Origin: Brevibacterium marinum
GTDB lineage: Bacteria > Actinomycetota > Actinomycetes > Actinomycetales > Brevibacteriaceae
DNA length: 64,000 nucleotides
Assembly: GCF_011927955.1 (NCBI RefSeq)
Contig: NZ_JAATJN010000001.1
Span: 1,488,001 to 1,552,000 of the forward strand
Direction of reading: 5' to 3'
The position numbers and the translations under genes were made by a program. The notes below the pieces were generated by a model. That model was given only the letters and a program-made list of their open reading frames with translations, ran no database searches and was not told the origin of the DNA. Shown here one piece after another: positions 43,313-51,324 of this stretch (positions within the stretch are counted from its first letter, which is position 1; each line of letters begins with the position of its first letter).

Positions 43313-43519
43313 GATGGTCCGTCCTTCTGCCGCGCCGATACCCAGGTCGTTCTTCCTCCACCAGGATACGAAACGCCTCCTGACCAGTCCGGCCTGCGCC
43401 GGTGAATCTTACATTTGTGCGACAGTTTCGATTTCAACAGATAACGAATCGGATAATGATTGGCGGAAGCGGTTGTGACTAGGAAGATTGCCTCTAAGCT
43501 TCCAAGAGTGTCCGTTTCC

Positions 43520-44707
43520 ATGATCTCGGGAGTCGTCATTCGCAGCGCTGGTGTTCGTGTCGTGGCCCTCGTGGCCGTGCTCGTTCTCGCGCTGCTGACC
43601 GGGTGTGGAAGTGACGGCGCAGGTCGATCCGCTGGAAGCGACGCGGCATGGTCGACCGGGGGAGGCGGCTCAGCGGATGCCGACCCCGTTCCCGCCCGGC
43701 CGGAGACCTCGCCCGAAGGGGCCCAGGACTCTGCGGCACCGGATGCGGCCGTCGGTCTGCCGCCAACGAGGTCTGAACGGGGCGAGCTGAAGCCCGAATC
43801 CGCCGGTGAAGGCGGTGCTGCGCAGGGCGGCAACAATGCTCTGGACTCAGAATCCGCGCGGTCGATGCTCGACGAGCTCGGCGTCGAGGGCAAGGCGCCC
43901 GAGGTCGGCTACGATCCCCAGCTGTTCGACTGGCGCTCCGATGTCGACGACAACGGCTGCGATACGCGCGATGATGTGCTCAGGCGCGATCTCAGCATCC
44001 TCGTGGTCGAGGCTGGGACAAACGGATGCGTTGTGACTGCCGGAGACCTCGATGATGAGTACCTCGGCCGGTCGTATTCCTTCGAACGTGAATCCGACAA
44101 GGTCACGATCGATCACATTGTGGCTCGTTCGAATGCCTGGCAGACCGGTGCCGCTGACCTGTCCGAGGAGGAGCTGCGCGAGTTCGCCAACGATCCGCTC
44201 AATCTGTTGGCCGTGAGCACGAGCATCAGTCAACAGAAGGACGGCGGAGACGCGGCCGCATGGTTGCCGCCGAACGAGGACTACCAGTGCGAATACGTCG
44301 CTCGGCAGATCGCCGTCAAGCACAAGTACGGTCTGTGGGTGGCAGACGCGGAGAAGGATGCCATGGCCCGTGTGCTCGACACGTGCGGGGACTTCCCGGC
44401 ATTCGCCGAGGATGTGGACTGGCCGGAACCGGGACAGGGCAACAATCTGACGACCGAAGAGGCCACCGGCGACACATCGGGAGAGTCTTCGCACCGTCCG
44501 ACAGAGGACGTGCCGAGCTTCTCGGACGGGGACTCTCCACGCGAGGACACCTCGACCGGGAGTTCTGCGGCAGACGGCACCACCCCGGCCGACGGTGAGA
44601 CCAAGGCCGACGGGGGCGCTGCGACCGATGGCGAAACCGCGGCCGACGGCAGTACTTCGGCCGACGATGAGGCCAAGGCCGACGGCAGCACTGCGGGCGA
44701 CGATTAG
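43520..44707 (+). CDS. Exported HNH-family (DUF1524/GmrSD-like) nuclease, lipoprotein
   Basis: A 395-residue protein. A lipoprotein signal peptide ends with LALLTGC (lipid-carrying Cys about residue 29), then a disordered Ser/Gly/Pro linker, then a nuclease domain of about residues 115-290: NGCDTRDDVLRRDLS, the catalytic IDHIVARSNAW, NDPLNLLAV and the QQKDGGDAAAWLPP motif, with paired cysteines probably in disulfides. This matches secreted HNH nucleases of actinobacteria, which may scavenge DNA or act against neighbours. The C-terminal 100 residues are a repeat-rich acidic tail. ATG 43520 is chosen; GTG 43509 is possible. Confidence 0.82.
   Translation: MISGVVIRSAGVRVVALVAVLVLALLTGCGSDGAGRSAGSDAAWSTGGGGSADADPVPARPETSPEGAQDSAAPDAAVGLPPTRSERGELKPESAGEGGAAQGGNNALDSESARSMLDELGVEGKAPEVGYDPQLFDWRSDVDDNGCDTRDDVLRRDLSILVVEAGTNGCVVTAGDLDDEYLGRSYSFERESDKVTIDHIVARSNAWQTGAADLSEEELREFANDPLNLLAVSTSISQQKDGGDAAAWLPPNEDYQCEYVARQIAVKHKYGLWVADAEKDAMARVLDTCGDFPAFAEDVDWPEPGQGNNLTTEEATGDTSGESSHRPTEDVPSFSDGDSPREDTSTGSSAADGTTPADGETKADGGAATDGETAADGSTSADDEAKADGSTAGDD
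44572..44703 (+). repeat. Degenerate ADG-type repeats at end of HNH lipoprotein gene
   Basis: About seven in-frame units encoding ADGETK, ADGGAA, TDGETA, ADGSTS-like hexapeptides. The composition (Ala-Asp-Gly) resembles the insert of the PLP enzyme at 1451-1558, 43 kb away. Confidence 0.8.
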
Positions 44708-44866
44708 ACCTGTGCCGCGAACCCTGGAACTGCGGAACCATCCGACCGCCGAGGTGACTCGGGCGCGAAGTCCCGCAACGACGACCGCGAGGGCTGCGAA
44801 TAGTCGCTGCGCGGTCTCGAGAGGGACGGTGAGCAGGCTGCCCGAGGCGGTCGATCGGTGCTTACC

Positions 44867-45301
44867 TCAGCTGTCCCCCTTCGGCATCGGCACGTTCTGC
44901 AGGCGGAGCTGTCCCCGGGCGAGGACCTTCTCGGAAGCCGAGTCGGTGATGATGACTTCCCACAGCTGTTGGGTCCGTCCCTGGTGCAGGGCCGTGCCCT
45001 CGACCACGATCCGGGCACCGGTGGTCGGGCGCAGGAAATCGGTGGCGTTGTGGATGCCGACGGCGAACTCCCCGCGATCGGCCACAGCGTGGCTGGCGCC
45101 GATGCTTCCCGTGCTCTCCACGATCGTTGTGTACACGCCGCCGTGGACGACTCCCCACGGCGTGTGATGATCGGCTCCCAGGTCGGCATGGCCGCGGACC
45201 ATGGTGTTCGTGACTTCGTCGACAACGAGTCCCGAAGCTGCGACGAAACGACTGGCTGCCTCGAGCGAGACATCCGGCGTTGGATCCGATGGTGAGTTCA
45301 T
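44867..45301 (-). CDS. PaaI-family hotdog thioesterase
   Basis: A 144-residue hotdog-fold thioesterase. The motif PWGVVHGGVYTTIVESTGSI carries the catalytic HGG..(A/E) region, followed by IHNATDFLRPTTGARIVVEG. It hydrolyses acyl- or aryl-CoA esters. Divergent from the HxlR regulator with 90 bp between the starts. Confidence 0.88.
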   Translation of the reverse strand: MNSPSDPTPDVSLEAASRFVAASGLVVDEVTNTMVRGHADLGADHHTPWGVVHGGVYTTIVESTGSIGASHAVADRGEFAVGIHNATDFLRPTTGARIVVEGTALHQGRTQQLWEVIITDSASEKVLARGQLRLQNVPMPKGDS

Positions 45302-45391
45302 GCGTTCTCCTTCGAGCTGGCTGAGTATTGTGAAGTTAGCCTACGATGGAGCGACGGGTCAACCGAGGCAGCAGCGACGAAAGGAGAAGCG

Positions 45392-45889
45392 ATGGAAGGA
45401 GTGCACATGGACTGGCTGGAATTCGACACGGCTGGATGTTCGATCCAGAGGACCCTCGACGTCATCGGGGAGAAGTGGACCGTGCTCATCCTCCGCGAGA
45501 CGTTCAACGGAGTGCGCCGATTCGATCAGATCCGCGACCACGTCGGCGTCTCCGACCCGATGCTCTCCGACCGGCTGCGCAAGCTCGTCACCGCCGGAGT
45601 CCTCGAGGCCAAGCCCTATCGGGAGCCCGGGCGGCGCGTTCGCAAGGAATACCGGCTCACGGACAAGGGCCTCGATCTCTATCCGGTGATGATCTCGCTG
45701 CTGAGGTGGGGCGACGAACACCGTGCAGGCGCCGATGGTCCACCGCTGGAAGTCACACACCGCGACTGTGGCCGGCCCATCCGCGCCGTCGTCGAGTGCG
45801 CTGCCGGCCACACCGTCTCCTCGCCGAGGGAAGCTGTCACCTCACCCACGCGCGCGGCGACTATGCGGACTGCGCCCGTGCGCGGATGA
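45392..45889 (+). CDS. HxlR-family transcriptional regulator
   Basis: A 165-residue winged-helix regulator. DTAGCSIQRTLDVIGEKWTV, RRFDQIRDHVGVSDPMLSDR and the wing RRVRKEYRLTDKGLDLYPVM are the family core at about residues 10-100. The C-terminal part contains HRDCG..VECAAGH, a possible small metal site. It probably controls the divergent thioesterase. Its last 29 bases overlap the convergent LysR gene. Confidence 0.88.
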   Translation: MEGVHMDWLEFDTAGCSIQRTLDVIGEKWTVLILRETFNGVRRFDQIRDHVGVSDPMLSDRLRKLVTAGVLEAKPYREPGRRVRKEYRLTDKGLDLYPVMISLLRWGDEHRAGADGPPLEVTHRDCGRPIRAVVECAAGHTVSSPREAVTSPTRAATMRTAPVRG

Positions 45890-46757
45890 GATCCTCGGCG
45901 GTGCGGACGTACGCGTGGTGATGCACCGCCTCCCTCGTCTGCAGGACGATCCGGCGCCGAGGTGTCGGATCGATGAGCGAGACCGTGGTCACTCCTGTCG
46001 GCAGGTCTCGAATCGCCAGCGGCGGCAGTGCCGAGATGCCGACTCCGGCGGCGACCATGGCCAGGACGGCGTAGTGGTCATCGGAGCCCGCCACGAAGCG
46101 GGGTTCGTAACCGGCGGCATTGCAGGCCCGGGCGACGACGAGACCTGCCGGCGTGTTGCTGATGTCCGCGTCGACCCACGCTTCGTCGATGAGCTGGGAC
46201 ATCGAGGCCGCCTCGGCGCCGGCCAGACGATGATCGGAGGCGACGACGAGCAGGTAGTCCTCTTCTGTGAGCAACTGCCGGCGGAACCCCGGAATCGTCG
46301 TCGGCGGCAGGGAGGGATCCTCCGAGTGGATCTCGAGGTCGTGCGGGTGCCAGTCCTCGGCGTCCGTCGCGGGGCTGAGGGTGATCTCGAATTGCACCGT
46401 CGGAAATTCGGTGACGACCGAAGAGACGATGGAGGGTATCCACTCCTTCGCCGCCGAGGAGAAGCAGCCGATCTCGAGGCGCGGTCGGGGGCCTCGACGC
46501 AGGTCATCGAGCGTGGCCTCGAGACGTCGCAGGCTGGAGAAGACCTCACCGGATTCCTCGGCCAGGCGCAGACCGACGGGAGTCGGCGTGATTCCCCGCC
46601 CGGTCCGCTCGTAGAGGGGCAGACCCACGTCCTTCTGCAGCCTGATGATGTGCTGGCTGATCGTTGCCGGAGTGTATTGGAGATTGGCCGCGGCCTGCTG
46701 CACGGAGCCGCTGGCGACCACGGCCCTCCAGATCGCGAGTCGATGGGTGTCGAGCAT
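45861..46757 (-). CDS. LysR-family transcriptional regulator
   Basis: A 298-residue LysR regulator with HTH at about residues 3-62 (VQQAAANLQYTPATISQHII) and the effector domain following. A perfect TATACT -10 box at 46764-46769 (minus strand) sits only six bases before the ATG at 46757, so the message is probably leaderless; the frame extends upstream to 46841 without similarity. Divergent from a small membrane protein gene. Target unknown. Confidence 0.9.
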   Translation of the reverse strand: MLDTHRLAIWRAVVASGSVQQAAANLQYTPATISQHIIRLQKDVGLPLYERTGRGITPTPVGLRLAEESGEVFSSLRRLEATLDDLRRGPRPRLEIGCFSSAAKEWIPSIVSSVVTEFPTVQFEITLSPATDAEDWHPHDLEIHSEDPSLPPTTIPGFRRQLLTEEDYLLVVASDHRLAGAEAASMSQLIDEAWVDADISNTPAGLVVARACNAAGYEPRFVAGSDDHYAVLAMVAAGVGISALPPLAIRDLPTGVTTVSLIDPTPRRRIVLQTREAVHHHAYVRTAEDLIRARAQSA

Positions 46758-46839
46758 ACTCTGAGTATAAAGTGTTTGCTGACAGACGTGTGGAAACAGT
46801 TGCTTGTGCTTGATTGAGGGTCCGGGCGACGATGAGGTC

Positions 46840-47064
46840 ATGTGGATATTTCCGGTGCTGTTCCTCGCCTTCGGCTACGCCCTCGCCCTCTTCGGTTTGG
46901 GGCGTTTCATGCAGCCGTCCCACGACCGGTTGGGGATGAGGCGACTGGACAATCCGGCCGTCGTCCAGACCCTGGTCCGCGGGTGGGTTGCCCTGACCTC
47001 GGCTCACAGCCTCGAGCGAATCACGGACGAACTCTCGGCCCGCCGGCGCGCGCCACGCCGTTGA
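46840..47064 (+). CDS. Small membrane protein, unknown function
   Basis: A 74-residue protein with one hydrophobic N-terminal helix (MWIFPVLFLAFGYALALFGL) and a charged C-terminus. GAGG lies a few bases before the ATG. No family recognised. Divergent from the LysR gene, which could control it. Confidence 0.5.
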   Translation: MWIFPVLFLAFGYALALFGLGRFMQPSHDRLGMRRLDNPAVVQTLVRGWVALTSAHSLERITDELSARRRAPRR

Positions 47065-47185
47065 GCAGACCAGGCCCGTAACCTGTCGCCGAGACACCTG
47101 CGGAGCCCCGAGAAGTTCCTGTGCACACCGGTGTTGGGGCGTTCCACCGTTGTCTCGAGGGCCTTTTCTGCCTGCTCATGCCCCC

Positions 47186-48397
47186 TCAAGAGAAGAGTGT
47201 GATCCCGAAGATCGCGAACACGACGAGGTGCGCCGCCCCGTGGACGGCCGTGACCCTCTTCGCCGCGAACGTCGTCACCGACAGCAGCAGGGTGACGGCG
47301 AACAGGAGGAGGTTCGCCGGTGACTCGGCGAGTACGATCTGCTGATCGGTGAGGGCTCCGATGACGAGGACGACCGGAATCGTCAGTCCGACAGTGGAGA
47401 CCTGCGCCCCGTGGCACAGGTTGCTCACACGCTGAACCTCACCCGCCCAGGCTGCCCTGATCGACGTGATCGTCTCCGGGAGGAAGACGATGAGTGCGAT
47501 GACGACCCCCGACAGGGCCACAGGCGCGCCGAGGCGGCCCAAGCCGTCATCGAGCAGCGTCGCCATATCGTGGGAGAGCAGAACGATGGGCGTGACCGTG
47601 GCAACGAGCAGGAGAAGGCGCACGATGATCTCAGTGCGATGGGTGGAGATGATGTCGACGATGCTGTGCTTCACGGGTTCGCCCTCGACGACCGTGACCG
47701 GTGCGTCCCCTGCCTCTGTGCCGGTTGCGGATCTGCCAGCCGCCTCGGCGGGGGCCCGCGTCAGTCGTTCATCGACCTCGACGAAGTCATCGGCCTGGCT
47801 GCCCGTCTGGCGGTAGAGGAAGAAGGCATAGATGCCGATCGTGAGGACGATGATCGGAAGCTCCTGCCAGTGCGCGTAACTGCCATTGGTGCCGATGAGT
47901 GCCGGCAGGGCGAATGCGAGGGCGGCGAGGACGATGGTGAGCGAGAGATAGGTCGAGGTGCCGGTGCGGTTGTGCGCCATGTCGCCGTGCCTGAGCCCTC
48001 CGACCAGCAGACACAGTCCGATGACCGCATTGAGGATGATCATGGACACGGCCATGACCGAATCGCGGGCGATCGTCGTATGGTCGCCGGGGCCGAGGAG
48101 GACGGCGGCGATGAGCACCACCTCGATGAGCACGATCGACAGGGTGAGCACGAGCGAACCGTAGGGATCGCCGAGCCGGTGGGCCAGATGCTCGGCCTCG
48201 TTCACAACCCCGAAGGCACAGATGAGGATGACCCCGACGATGACGACCAGCGCGGTGATCAGCAGGGGAGCGGGTACCGGCGGTTCGAGGAGTGGGCCGA
48301 CGAGGAGCAGGGCGGCGAACGCGCCCCAGCCCAGGACGAGGCGGAGGATCGCGGTAGGAGTGAGGATGCTGCGAATGGCGGCAGTCATGACGGGCAT
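47186..48397 (-). CDS. Calcium/proton antiporter, ChaA (CaCA) family
   Basis: A 403-residue cation antiporter with eleven or so membrane segments. The two alpha-repeats carry acidic motifs: FGVVNEAEHLAHRLGDPYGS with SIVLIEVVLIA in the first half, and FLPETITSIRAAWAGEVQRV in the second. The central loop (about 205-245) is acidic. E. coli ChaA exchanges Ca, Na or K for H+; a role in salt and pH homeostasis fits KtrAB and the BCCT transporter here. Confidence 0.9.
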   Translation of the reverse strand: MPVMTAAIRSILTPTAILRLVLGWGAFAALLLVGPLLEPPVPAPLLITALVVIVGVILICAFGVVNEAEHLAHRLGDPYGSLVLTLSIVLIEVVLIAAVLLGPGDHTTIARDSVMAVSMIILNAVIGLCLLVGGLRHGDMAHNRTGTSTYLSLTIVLAALAFALPALIGTNGSYAHWQELPIIVLTIGIYAFFLYRQTGSQADDFVEVDERLTRAPAEAAGRSATGTEAGDAPVTVVEGEPVKHSIVDIISTHRTEIIVRLLLLVATVTPIVLLSHDMATLLDDGLGRLGAPVALSGVVIALIVFLPETITSIRAAWAGEVQRVSNLCHGAQVSTVGLTIPVVLVIGALTDQQIVLAESPANLLLFAVTLLLSVTTFAAKRVTAVHGAAHLVVFAIFGITLFS

Positions 48398-48576
48398 TCC
48401 TGTTCTGCGAGGCCGTCCTCATCGTGACTGATTGCGCCCGGGCCGTCCCGAACGTTCCTGCGATCTCAGGATATCCAAGGTGGGTTCACGGTGGCAAAAC
48501 CGAGTATCACCGTCGATCAATAGATCCTGTTGCGTCGTCGCCGATACCCGGAGGCTCGTCTGGGCTGTCGGCTTGA

Positions 48577-49356
48577 TCAGGAAACGTGTGTTGCGGACGA
48601 ATACCTCCTCGTGTCCAGTTGTGCGCCGATGGTCGGCGCAATTGTCTGCAGGTGCTGGGCGTACTCAGTGATCTCCGTCTTTCCGATGCGTGCAGTCGGG
48701 CCGCCGAAGGTCAAAGCGCCCACTGGCCGACCGTGCGGGAGATCGACTCTCACGCTGACCCCGGCCACTCCTGCCTCGCGCTCTCCGCGACTCGACGAGT
48801 AGCCTAACCGGGTGCTCCGTTCGATCTTTTCTTTAGCCGTGTACCCGGCGCCTCTGTCTCGGAGCGATCGCTCGACTCGTTCGACAATCTCCGGGGGAGC
48901 ATTCTGCAGCAAGATCCACGAGGACGAGCCGGCGCTCAGCGTCATTGATTCTCCGACGGCGATCACGTGTCGGAGTGTCTGTGTGCCCGGAACGTGGGCG
49001 ATCGCAATACGTGAGTCTCCTGATCGTACGTAGAGGCTGATCGATTCGCCGAATTTCGACACGGCGGAATGCATGAGATCGGTGACCGCAGTCGGAACAC
49101 CCCAGCGATGTCCTGCGACCTGTGCCCAATGGAGGAAGCCCACGCCCGGGGAATAGGTGCGTGTAAACGGATCGTGGTCGATCATCCCTTCTGCACGCAG
49201 GGCGCCCAGGATGCGGACCGCTGTGCTCTTGGGGACCTCGGCTTCGGACGCCAGCTCCTGCAGAGTCAGTGAATCGACCCCGGGGGCGAAGCACCGGATC
49301 AGGGCGAGGGCGCGAGACACGCTGCGGATCGTCGTAGGGGGCGACGCCTCAGCCAT
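48577..49356 (-). CDS. IclR-family transcriptional regulator
   Basis: A 259-residue regulator: HTH at about residues 8-70 (LTLQELASEAEVPKSTAVRI) and a GAF-like effector domain to the end (YVRSGDSRIAIAHVPGTQTL, AGVAGVSVRVDLPHGRPVG). Its start lies inside the end of the USP gene (8-bp overlap), so the two form an operon facing the tct operon across the palindromes at 49707-49754. It most likely controls that operon in response to the transported acid or its CoA derivative. Confidence 0.9.
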   Translation of the reverse strand: MAEASPPTTIRSVSRALALIRCFAPGVDSLTLQELASEAEVPKSTAVRILGALRAEGMIDHDPFTRTYSPGVGFLHWAQVAGHRWGVPTAVTDLMHSAVSKFGESISLYVRSGDSRIAIAHVPGTQTLRHVIAVGESMTLSAGSSSWILLQNAPPEIVERVERSLRDRGAGYTAKEKIERSTRLGYSSSRGEREAGVAGVSVRVDLPHGRPVGALTFGGPTARIGKTEITEYAQHLQTIAPTIGAQLDTRRYSSATHVS

Positions 49357-49690
49357 GAAGGGGCTCCTTGACTGTGAGCACCGGTACTTCTGCTTCGAGA
49401 ATGATCCGTTGAGCTGCGCTGCCGAGGAGGAACTTCCCGACCGGCGACCGCCGGCGCACGCCGACGACGATCAGCGCTGCTTTGGTCTCGATGCTGAGAT
49501 CGAGCACAGCGTCGGCCTCGTCCTGATGCTCGGGCAGGGTGACGATCTCGAGTCCGAACTCAGCGTTCGGCCTCTCGCCGCGGACTGCCGCTACGACCGT
49601 CCGGGTGCCCAGAGCTGTTGCGGCCTGTTGTCCGGCGCCGAACACTTCTCTTCCCAGATCGTCATCATTCACAACACAGAGGACAGTCAT
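49349..49690 (-). CDS. Universal stress protein (UspA) family, short form
   Basis: A 113-residue single-domain Usp. The nucleotide-binding signature is seen at the end: VVGVRRRSPVGKFLLGSAAQ followed by PVLTVKEP. A little shorter than the usual 140 residues, lacking part of the first helix region. It is the first gene of an operon with IclR; small USP genes beside tripartite tricarboxylate transporter operons recur in actinobacteria, but the role is unknown. Confidence 0.82.
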   Translation of the reverse strand: MTVLCVVNDDDLGREVFGAGQQAATALGTRTVVAAVRGERPNAEFGLEIVTLPEHQDEADAVLDLSIETKAALIVVGVRRRSPVGKFLLGSAAQRIILEAEVPVLTVKEPLHG

Positions 49691-49706
49691 CTCTTCTCCT
49701 GATACG

Positions 49707-49754
49707 TTCCGAGGTACGGAATTTGTTGATCACTGTTCGGAACGTGTGATCAAC
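49707..49754. promoter_or_regulatory. Nested palindromes, candidate IclR operator
   Basis: TTCCG-AGGTA-CGGAA (49707-49721) resembles IclR sites. Next to it GTTGATCAC (49725-49733) and GTGATCAAC (49746-49754) are perfect 9-bp inverted arms with another palindrome GTTCGGAAC (49735-49743) in the middle. The region lies between the divergent USP/IclR and tct operons. Confidence 0.75.
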
Positions 49755-49809
49755 TCTAGTCGTTGCTGATCTGAAAGGGCAATGCAGCCCGCAGAAGAAG
49801 GGAAGAGGA

Positions 49810-50790
49810 ATGGCAATCACCAGACGTCAATGGCTGACGGTCGGACTGTGCGTTCCGCTGACACTCGCGGCAGGAGCACAGTCAGCAGTGAGCGGGTCAG
49901 CGTCCGGAGCACGCACAGCGCTCACGCTGCTCGTCGGGGCCGCCCCCGGAGGAGGATGGGACACCGTCGCCCGCGAGCTTCAGGTGGCGATGAGGGAAAA
50001 TAACATCGTCGCAAATCCACAGGTGATCAATGTCCCCGGGGCCGCAGGGACGATCGCTCTCGAACAGCTCATGCAGATGAAGGGCCAAACAGACGTCGTC
50101 ATGGTCACCGGAACTGTGATGTTGGGTGGAATCGACGTCAACGACTCGCTGCACGATCTCACCGAAACCACGGCGATCGCACATCTGGCCGACGACTATG
50201 AAGCGATCGTGGTGCCGACTGATTCGCCGCTGGAATCACTCGACGACCTTATCCGAGCGCTCAAAGACGATCCCGGTGCGGTGTCCTTCGGTGGCGGCTC
50301 ATTAGGAGGGACCGATCATCTTCTTGCAGGAATGCTCGCGCAGGAGGTCGAGGTCGACCCGACCGAGATCAACTACGTTCCGTTCGCCGGTGGCGGGGAG
50401 GCTGTCTCTGCGCTGTTGTCGCACAGCGTCACCGCTGGGGTCAGCGGCTACAACGAGTTCGCCGATCAAGTGACCGCAGGCAACTTGAGGCTCCTGGGCA
50501 TTGCGTCCCCTGAGCGGATGGACGGGGCCGACGGGCCCACGTTCGCTGAGGCGGGCTACGAGACATACCTGCCCAACTGGAGAGGTGTTGTGGCACCTCC
50601 TGGGCTGACCGATGACGACTCCGCCGAACTCACGGCGATCATCTCGGAGACCGTAGCGACCCCGGAATGGGCGGATGCGCTCAAGCGCAACAAGTGGATT
50701 GACGCCTACCAGGACGGCAGGGAATTCAAGAGTTTCGTGGGGGCTGAGACTCAAAGAGTCGAAGCGATCATCGAAGGGTTGGGACTATGA
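49810..50790 (+). CDS. tctC: Tripartite tricarboxylate transporter substrate-binding protein (TctC)
   Basis: A 326-residue exported binding protein. The N-terminus ITRRQWLTVGLCVPLTLAAG has a twin arginine followed by a hydrophobic stretch, so export by the Tat route is possible. The Bug-type domain starts LTLLVGAAPGGGWDTVAREL and has NVPGAAGTIALEQLM and VSFGGGSLGGTDHLLAGML, which form the binding pocket. It delivers a carboxylic acid to TctAB. The next start overlaps its stop (ATGA). First gene of a five-gene operon. Confidence 0.92.
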   Translation: MAITRRQWLTVGLCVPLTLAAGAQSAVSGSASGARTALTLLVGAAPGGGWDTVARELQVAMRENNIVANPQVINVPGAAGTIALEQLMQMKGQTDVVMVTGTVMLGGIDVNDSLHDLTETTAIAHLADDYEAIVVPTDSPLESLDDLIRALKDDPGAVSFGGGSLGGTDHLLAGMLAQEVEVDPTEINYVPFAGGGEAVSALLSHSVTAGVSGYNEFADQVTAGNLRLLGIASPERMDGADGPTFAEAGYETYLPNWRGVVAPPGLTDDDSAELTAIISETVATPEWADALKRNKWIDAYQDGREFKSFVGAETQRVEAIIEGLGL

Positions 50791-51323
50791 CTCAGAACAG
50801 ACTCAGCGGAGCATCGTTTCCGCTCCTGACGCTCCTCCTCGGTGTTGCCGTCTACCTCACGGTCGGCTTGGTCGCCATGGAAGTCCCCGATTCCGCGGCC
50901 GTTCCCGGTCCGCGATTCTTTCCCACGATCATCACCGTGATCGCGTATGCGATCAGCGCTGTCGTCGCTGTCCAAAGTGTGCGCCAGCTGATAGCCGATC
51001 GCCGAAGCATGGCCCACACCGAAGCAGCCGGTTCTGAAGAAGCTGTCGGCTCTGAATCGGTTTCCGAACCGTCCGAAGCTGGTGTGAACTGGCGAATGGT
51101 CGTGATCGTCATCGCCAGCTTTCTTGCGTTCATCCTGCTGCTCGACATTCTGGGGTGGCTGCTCAGCGCCGCGATCCTCGTCTTCGGTGTGGCGACCGGA
51201 TTGGGAGCCAAGAGCATGTTTTCCTCGGCCTTCATCGCACTGACCATGTCAGCCATTGTCCAGCTCGCCTTCGTCGGAGGCCTCGGCTTGCCGCTTCCAG
51301 CCGGATTCCTAGGAGAGTTCTGA
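50787..51323 (+). CDS. tctB: Tripartite tricarboxylate transporter small membrane subunit (TctB)
   Basis: A 178-residue membrane protein with about four segments (FPLLTLLLGVAVYLTVGLVA, GPRFFPTIITVIAYAISAVV and two near the C-terminus), matching TctB. A Glu/Ser-rich cytosolic loop (AAGSEEAVGSESVSEPSEAG) links the two pairs. Overlaps tctC by four bases. Confidence 0.9.
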   Translation: MTQNRLSGASFPLLTLLLGVAVYLTVGLVAMEVPDSAAVPGPRFFPTIITVIAYAISAVVAVQSVRQLIADRRSMAHTEAAGSEEAVGSESVSEPSEAGVNWRMVVIVIASFLAFILLLDILGWLLSAAILVFGVATGLGAKSMFSSAFIALTMSAIVQLAFVGGLGLPLPAGFLGEF

Positions 51324-51324
51324 A

